Assembly: GCA_003557965.1 (NCBI GenBank)
Contig: PWND01000183.1
Span: 1-9,559, forward strand
Direction of reading: 5' to 3'
DNA length: 9,559 bases
Source of the DNA: Bacteroidales bacterium
Lineage (GTDB): Bacteria; Bacteroidota; Bacteroidia; Bacteroidales; UBA7960
Position 1 is the stretch's first letter; every line of letters begins with the position of its first letter. Positions 5,998 through 9,559 of the stretch are shown piece by piece. Position numbers and translations under genes: made by a program. The notes below the pieces were generated by a model that saw only the letters and a list, made by a program, of their open reading frames with translations, did not search any database and had not been told where the DNA came from.

Positions 5998-7382
5998 AAG
6001 AAATTAAAAATATTTGTTGTATTGGAGCAGGGTATGTTGGTGGCCCCACCATGTCGGTAATAGCTCAAAAATGCCCCGAAATAAAAATAACAGTTGTAGA
6101 TGTAAATCCGGAACGTATTGCAGCATGGAAAACTGATGATTTGCCAATTTACGAACCCGGATTATTGGAAGTTGTGAAAGAAGCTCGCGACAGAAACCTG
6201 TTTTTTTCAACTGATATAGAAAAAGGAATACGTGAAGCTGATATGATTTTTATCAGTGTTAATACGCCTACAAAAACCTATGGAATGGGGAAAGGCCGCG
6301 CTGCCGACCTTAAGTTTGTTGAGCTTTGTGCAAGACAAATTGCCGAAGTTGCTGAATCTGACAAAATAGTAGTCGAAAAATCTACAATCCCTGTTAGAAC
6401 AGCTCAATCTATTAAGGCAATACTTGATGAAACCAGCAACGGCATCAGGTTTGATGTATTATCTAACCCCGAATTTCTTGCTGAAGGGACTGCTGTAAAA
6501 GACTTGTTAAACCCCGATAGAGTTCTTATTGGTGGTGACCAAACCCCGGAAGGCCTTGAAGCAATTGAAACATTAACAAAAATATATGCTCATTGGGTGC
6601 CGCGTGAAAAAATTATCCAAACCAATATCTGGTCTTCTGAATTAAGTAAACTTACTGCTAACGCATTTTTAGCACAGAGAATATCATCAATTAACAGCAT
6701 ATCAGCTTTCTGTGAAGCCACTGGCGCTGATGTTGATGAAGTAGCTAACGCTATTGGTGCTGACACCCGAATCGGCTCCAAATTTCTTAAAGCATCGGTA
6801 GGCTTTGGAGGTAGCTGCTTCCAAAAGGATATTCTAAACCTGGTGTATTTGTGTGAATATTTTGGATTGCCTGAAGTTGCTAATTACTGGAACCAGGTTA
6901 TTATTATGAATGACTACCAGAAAAAAAGATTTTCACTAAAAATAATAAATGCCCTCTTTAATACCGTATCCGGTAAAAAAATTGCAATGCTGGGATGGGC
7001 TTTCAAAAAAGACACCAACGACACCAGGGAGTCTGCAGCCATATATGTTGCTGACCACCTTCTTGATGACCATGCCGATATTCATGTGTACGACCCGAAA
7101 GTTCAGGAAAGCCGAATGTATGACGACCTGAACTATCTCGAAACAAGATTACCGGAAGAAAATAATGAAATGCTTACTGTACACAATGACCCTTATAAAG
7201 CTTGTGAAAATGCTCATGCTATTGCCGTAATTACAGAATGGGATGAATTTGCAGATTATGACTGGAAAAGAATATATGACAACATGAAAAAACCTGCATT
7301 CCTGTTTGATGGCAGAAATATCCTCAATCATAAAAAACTTAAAGAAATTGGCTTTAAAGTATATGCCATAGGAAAAGGATAA
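5994..7382 (+). CDS. ugd: UDP-glucose 6-dehydrogenase, animal-like long form
   Basis: The enzyme oxidises UDP-glucose with two NAD+ to UDP-glucuronate, a precursor of acidic polysaccharides. The 462-residue sequence is strikingly like animal UGDH, almost alignable without gaps through its first two-thirds: ICCIGAGYVGGPT at 7-19, LPIYEPGL at 50-57, NLFFST at 68-73, FISVNTPTKTYGMGKGRAAD at 86-105, EKSTIPVR at 128-135, NPEFLAEGTA at 158-167, HWVPREKI at 200-207, WSSELSKL at 213-220 with K219, FLKASVGFGGSCFQKD at 264-279 with catalytic C275 and D279, and FKKDTNDTRES at 337-347. Residue numbers run one behind human UGDH (K220, C276, D280). The disordered C-terminal tail of the vertebrate enzyme is absent. 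An in-frame TAA at 5982-5984 fixes the start at 5994. It lies downstream of rfbC behind a 265-base leader, so it may have its own promoter. Confidence 0.97.
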   Translation: MKEIKNICCIGAGYVGGPTMSVIAQKCPEIKITVVDVNPERIAAWKTDDLPIYEPGLLEVVKEARDRNLFFSTDIEKGIREADMIFISVNTPTKTYGMGKGRAADLKFVELCARQIAEVAESDKIVVEKSTIPVRTAQSIKAILDETSNGIRFDVLSNPEFLAEGTAVKDLLNPDRVLIGGDQTPEGLEAIETLTKIYAHWVPREKIIQTNIWSSELSKLTANAFLAQRISSINSISAFCEATGADVDEVANAIGADTRIGSKFLKASVGFGGSCFQKDILNLVYLCEYFGLPEVANYWNQVIIMNDYQKKRFSLKIINALFNTVSGKKIAMLGWAFKKDTNDTRESAAIYVADHLLDDHADIHVYDPKVQESRMYDDLNYLETRLPEENNEMLTVHNDPYKACENAHAIAVITEWDEFADYDWKRIYDNMKKPAFLFDGRNILNHKKLKEIGFKVYAIGKG

Positions 7383-7430
7383 GCGAAGCTAAAGCTTAAA
7401 TAACAATAATTAGCCTTTCGAATCTATGCT

Positions 7431-7457
7431 TTAGGTTAGCCTTAAGTAATAACCTAA
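7431..7457. terminator. Candidate bidirectional terminator between ugd and the small minus-strand gene
   Basis: TTAGGTTA (7431-7438) and TAACCTAA (7450-7457) form an eight-pair inverted repeat with an 11-base loop. It lies between two converging genes, covers the TAG stop of the minus-strand gene, and is followed on the plus strand by TTCTTCTT. An alternative seven-pair stem, CTAAAGC (7389-7395) with GCTTTAG (7428-7434), shares bases with it. Both stems are AT-rich and there is no clean T-run, so termination is plausible from position only. Confidence 0.35.
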
Positions 7458-7645
7458 TTCTTCTTAAAAGCATTTACTAAACCATATATTAGTATTACAG
7501 CTCCTAATATCGTGCCTGTAATCTGAAGCGCTCCGAAACTTGGATTACGGGCGACACCTAACTCATATCCAAAAATTGAAATTAACAATATAGCTAAACC
7601 TGCTATTGCTATAATAATTCCGCTTGTTTTCTTATTTTTCATCAT
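7454..7645 (-). CDS. Small two-helix membrane protein of unknown function
   Basis: The predicted 63-residue protein starts MMKNKKTSG, with a basic N-terminus, then a hydrophobic helix (about residues 8-26, GIIIAIAGLAILLISIFGY), a short loop (ELGVARNPSFG), a second hydrophobic helix (about 38-57) and a basic end (FKKN). It should be an inner-membrane hairpin with both ends in the cytoplasm. A TTG at 7663 would add six residues, but ATG codons at 7645 and 7642 are more natural starts. The gene converges on ugd, stands apart from the sugar operon, and has a well-formed promoter at 7689-7720, which argues that it is real. I know of many similar small Bacteroidetes membrane proteins without an assigned function and cannot name this one. 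Confidence 0.7.
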   Translation of the reverse strand: MMKNKKTSGIIIAIAGLAILLISIFGYELGVARNPSFGALQITGTILGAVILIYGLVNAFKKN

Positions 7646-7688
7646 TATGTTTTTTAGAATCAATTAAATTGAATGCATCCATAAGAAG

Positions 7689-7720
7689 CAAATGTATGCT
7701 TTAATCCAGTTATTTCAAAA
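7689..7720 (-). promoter_or_regulatory. Bacteroidetes-type promoter for the small membrane protein gene
   Basis: Read on the minus strand, TTTTG (7720-7716) is followed after 19 bases by TACATTTG (7696-7689). This matches the -33 TTTG and -7 TAnnTTTG elements with standard spacing. Transcription would start near 7682, about 35 bases before the ATG at 7645. Confidence 0.6.
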
Positions 7721-7799
7721 TATTTCAGAAAAAAATTGATTAAAAAATATTTGGCTGTTTTTTTAAGTTAAATCATTTTTAGTTTTAGTGAGATTTTGC

Positions 7800-7807
7800 T
7801 AAATTTG
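7800..7807 (+). promoter_or_regulatory. Candidate -7 element for the T9SS cargo gene
   Basis: TAAATTTG matches TAnnTTTG. At the -33 position, 19 bases upstream, the sequence is TTTT (7777-7780) instead of TTTG, a three-of-four match. The implied leader to the ATG at 7923 is about 110 bases. Two copies of TTTGCTAA (7795-7802 and 7804-7811) flank and overlap the element. Confidence 0.35.
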
Positions 7808-7922
7808 CTAATTGCCTTATTTATTAAAACATGCATTATGCGTTTTAGCATTTATTATTAATAAGAGTTTTGTAATAAGGCTTTAAAAAATTAATTATTA
7901 AGATAAAAAAGGAAGTAAAACT

Positions 7923-8963
7923 ATGGCATTCTTTTCATTTATTACAGCATTATCTATAATTGTTTCGTTGAGCATAAATCCTGTTCAATCTCAAGTCGTG
8001 TTAAAATATGAAACACATGGCTTTATTAATGATACAAAAAATGAGATTCATTTAACTGATGTGGTTAATCCGGGTGAATCAGGAAAAAACGCTTATTGGG
8101 ATTTTTCATCATTAAAAATAAATGAAGATTTTGTAGGAAAATTTTCTGATGCCGGATTGGAGCCTGACAGGACATTATTCCCGGAAGCTAATATTATTAT
8201 TGAAGAATTTGGCAACAGGTTTTTCTTTAAGTCTGATAGTGAAAGCACCAGGCAATATGGATATATTTCAAAAGAAGGAAATGCTATTGAGTACACTAAG
8301 CCCTATAAAAAAATGAGGTACCCGTTTTCTTTTGGGGAATCATTTTCCGGCGACTTTGAAGCAAAACTTAATTCGGGAGATGGCGAATATGTGCCAATAT
8401 CCGGGAGCTACAGTGTTGTTGCAGATGCAGAAGGTAAGCTCGGGTTGCCCGGAAATATTCTTTATGACAACGCTCTTAGGGTTAAAGAGGTTAAAACTTC
8501 AAAGCAACTTGTTGAGGAAAAGCTTATTCACGTTGAACATACTGCATACAGGTGGTATGTTGCTCAACACAGATTCCCGGTTTTAACAATAGTAAACAGT
8601 AAATGGATTTATCCTGATGGTGATACACACAGCTACAGCCTTACAGGATATAACCCCGTGATAGTGTATCACGCTACTGATATAACTGAAAAACCTGAAC
8701 AGTCAGTAACTTACAGTGTTTACCCTAATCCTTACCGGGATTTCGTAAGTATAAGGCTTTTCGTTGATGAACCTTCAGATGTTGAAATAGCTGTTTATTG
8801 CCAAAATGGAAAACGCATTAAAGAAATTGCAAGTAATAACTCACTGCAGGGAGAAATTCAGCACACTTTCTCAGCAAAAAATCTTGGGCTGGGGCCTGGT
8901 GTTTATTTCGTCCGCTTTATTGTGAATAACCAGGTAAAGACTCTCAAAATACTTGAAATTTAA
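7923..8963 (+). CDS. Secreted protein with type IX secretion C-terminal sorting domain
   Basis: This 346-residue protein has a hydrophobic signal peptide at 1-23 with likely cleavage after VQS, a middle region without a named enzyme domain, and a type A T9SS sorting domain at about 265-346. That domain runs from SVYPNP (265-270) through VEIAVYCQNGKRIKEI and GPGVYFVRF (324-332) to the KTLKILEI end, as in TIGR04183 proteins. It should cross the inner membrane by Sec and the outer membrane by T9SS, and be released or anchored at the cell surface. The middle includes LPGNILYDNALRVKEVKT (175-192) and YRWYVAQHRFPVLTI (209-223), a pattern I recognise from uncharacterised Bacteroidetes T9SS proteins. 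The signal peptide lacks the usual N-terminal lysine or arginine; upstream codons to the TAA at 7899 include lysines but no start codon. GGAAG at 7911-7915 is a fair ribosome site. Function is unknown. Confidence 0.85.
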   Translation: MAFFSFITALSIIVSLSINPVQSQVVLKYETHGFINDTKNEIHLTDVVNPGESGKNAYWDFSSLKINEDFVGKFSDAGLEPDRTLFPEANIIIEEFGNRFFFKSDSESTRQYGYISKEGNAIEYTKPYKKMRYPFSFGESFSGDFEAKLNSGDGEYVPISGSYSVVADAEGKLGLPGNILYDNALRVKEVKTSKQLVEEKLIHVEHTAYRWYVAQHRFPVLTIVNSKWIYPDGDTHSYSLTGYNPVIVYHATDITEKPEQSVTYSVYPNPYRDFVSIRLFVDEPSDVEIAVYCQNGKRIKEIASNNSLQGEIQHTFSAKNLGLGPGVYFVRFIVNNQVKTLKILEI

Positions 8964-9114
8964 ACTTTTTTATTTCCGGTTTCTGTTAGTTTTATGCAGT
9001 ATTTCTTGTATGATATTTAGCAATTGAGTGCAAGGAATGCGTTAATAATCACATAAAACAGAAAATATCAGTATTTCCACGGTAATTAGAAAAAATGATG
9101 TTTGGCAAATCCAC
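8964..9114. other. Intergenic region before the RgpF-like gene
   Basis: This 151-base AT-rich gap contains no clear TAnnTTTG promoter, no strong hairpin followed by a T-run, and no supported ORF. The frame of the next gene is open from 9049, after a TAA at 9046-9048, but has no start codon before 9115. Confidence 0.4.
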
Positions 9115-9559
9115 ATGATGAAGTTTTTTAAAAAGATAATGATTTTACTTTGGTGGCATTTGCCTGTTGGGAGACAGGGCAAAGAAAAAATAAAGGGTTT
9201 TTTCTTTACTTTATTTCCTTTTATTTTTAAAAATAAAAAGGCATATAAAAATTGGCAGTACACAAATAATTTGTCAAACCCTGACTTTAATTACAGTCCT
9301 GAAGACTTTCCCAAAAACTGGCCTGTAGAAAAGCTTAACAAAAGCAAGTACAACACCAATGAGGAAAATATTAACAACAAAGACTCTGAAAACAATATTG
9401 CTGTGATAATTCATGCTTTCTATGATGATGTATTTGAAGAGCTGATAAAAAGATTGCAAGAAACTCAGTATGGCAGAATGAAACTGTTTATCAGTACAGT
9501 TGAAGATAAGCATCATAGAATTAATGAGATTGCAAAAAATTCAGGCTTTGCTTATGATA
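9115..9559 (+). CDS. RgpF-like rhamnan synthesis glycosyltransferase, N-terminal part (cut by window end)
   Basis: The visible 148 residues begin MMKFFKKIMILLWWHL and continue GFFFTLFPFIFKNKKAYKNW (28-47), an N-terminal style typical of Bacteroidetes polysaccharide glycosyltransferases. At 94-129 the segment NIAVIIHAFYDDVFEELIKRL followed by KLFISTVEDK matches the start of the RgpF domain (rhamnan synthesis protein F, PF05045), which in streptococci acts in building rhamnose-glucose polysaccharides. The activated rhamnose would fit the rmlA and rmlC genes upstream. Residues 16-22 (LPVGRQG) look like an inserted palindromic element. A linker rich in asparagine and lysine (about 73-94) precedes the domain. 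Two ATGs, 9115 and 9118, are possible starts. The rest of the gene lies beyond the window, so its full domain make-up is unknown. Confidence 0.75.
   Translation, partial: MMKFFKKIMILLWWHLPVGRQGKEKIKGFFFTLFPFIFKNKKAYKNWQYTNNLSNPDFNYSPEDFPKNWPVEKLNKSKYNTNEENINNKDSENNIAVIIHAFYDDVFEELIKRLQETQYGRMKLFISTVEDKHHRINEIAKNSGFAYD
9159..9183. repeat. Palindromic element embedded in the RgpF-like coding region
   Basis: TTTGCCTGT (9159-9167) and ACAGGGCAAA (9174-9183) are inverted repeats with a six-base loop and one extra G in the right arm. In the gene's frame the element reads LPVGRQG. On the opposite strand it also reads as an LPTGK-type peptide, as expected for a near-palindrome. I recall peptides such as LPVGRQ and LPTGRQ recurring in unrelated Bacteroidetes proteins, encoded by similar palindromes. 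Only one copy is present in this window. Confidence 0.45.

Noticed and set aside
9274..9516. An 80-residue minus-strand frame near the right edge, hydrophobic in places
   Set aside because: It is antisense to the RgpF-like gene, whose plus frame stays open from 9115 to the end of the window and matches a known family.

Overview
The window most likely comes from a Bacteroidota (Bacteroidetes) genome, probably uncultured. The evidence is the low-GC DNA, a secreted protein ending in a type IX secretion (T9SS) sorting domain, promoter-like matches to the Bacteroidetes consensus TTTG-N19-TAnnTTTG, A-rich start regions with few Shine-Dalgarno sites, and Bacteroidetes-like versions of CysD, CysN/C and RmlA. 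No rRNA, tRNA, CRISPR array or transposase gene was seen.

Layout. Positions 1-164 hold the 3' end of an unrecognised gene. It overlaps a gene (151-1164) that appears to be a chimera: a complete phage-type PD-(D/E)XK nuclease core fused in frame to the C-terminal half of a family 2 glycosyltransferase. Next come cysD (1178-2074) and a cysN/cysC fusion (2163-4139), which together make PAPS, the sulfate donor. They are followed by rfbA/rmlA (4256-5128) and rfbC/rmlC (5177-5728), two steps of dTDP-L-rhamnose synthesis. A 265-base leader with a -7 promoter match, several possible RNA stems and a short upstream ORF precedes a UDP-glucose 6-dehydrogenase gene (5994-7382) that closely resembles the animal enzyme. 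A small two-helix membrane protein gene lies on the minus strand (7454-7645), converging on ugd, with a near-ideal promoter of its own. A T9SS cargo protein (7923-8963) follows, and the window ends inside an RgpF-like rhamnan-synthesis glycosyltransferase gene (9115-9559, truncated).

How the genes work together. Most of the window is a nucleotide-sugar and polysaccharide locus. RmlA and RmlC feed dTDP-rhamnose, Ugd makes UDP-glucuronate, and the RgpF-like enzyme would use activated rhamnose or a related sugar. CysD and CysNC without neighbouring sulfite-producing genes suggest PAPS is made for sulfating the polysaccharide rather than for cysteine synthesis; this is inference, since no sulfotransferase is visible here. 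rmlB and rmlD are also absent and must lie elsewhere.

Most worth a second look: the nuclease-glycosyltransferase fusion, the structured leader of ugd, and a palindromic insertion (peptide LPVGRQG) near the N-terminus of the RgpF-like protein.
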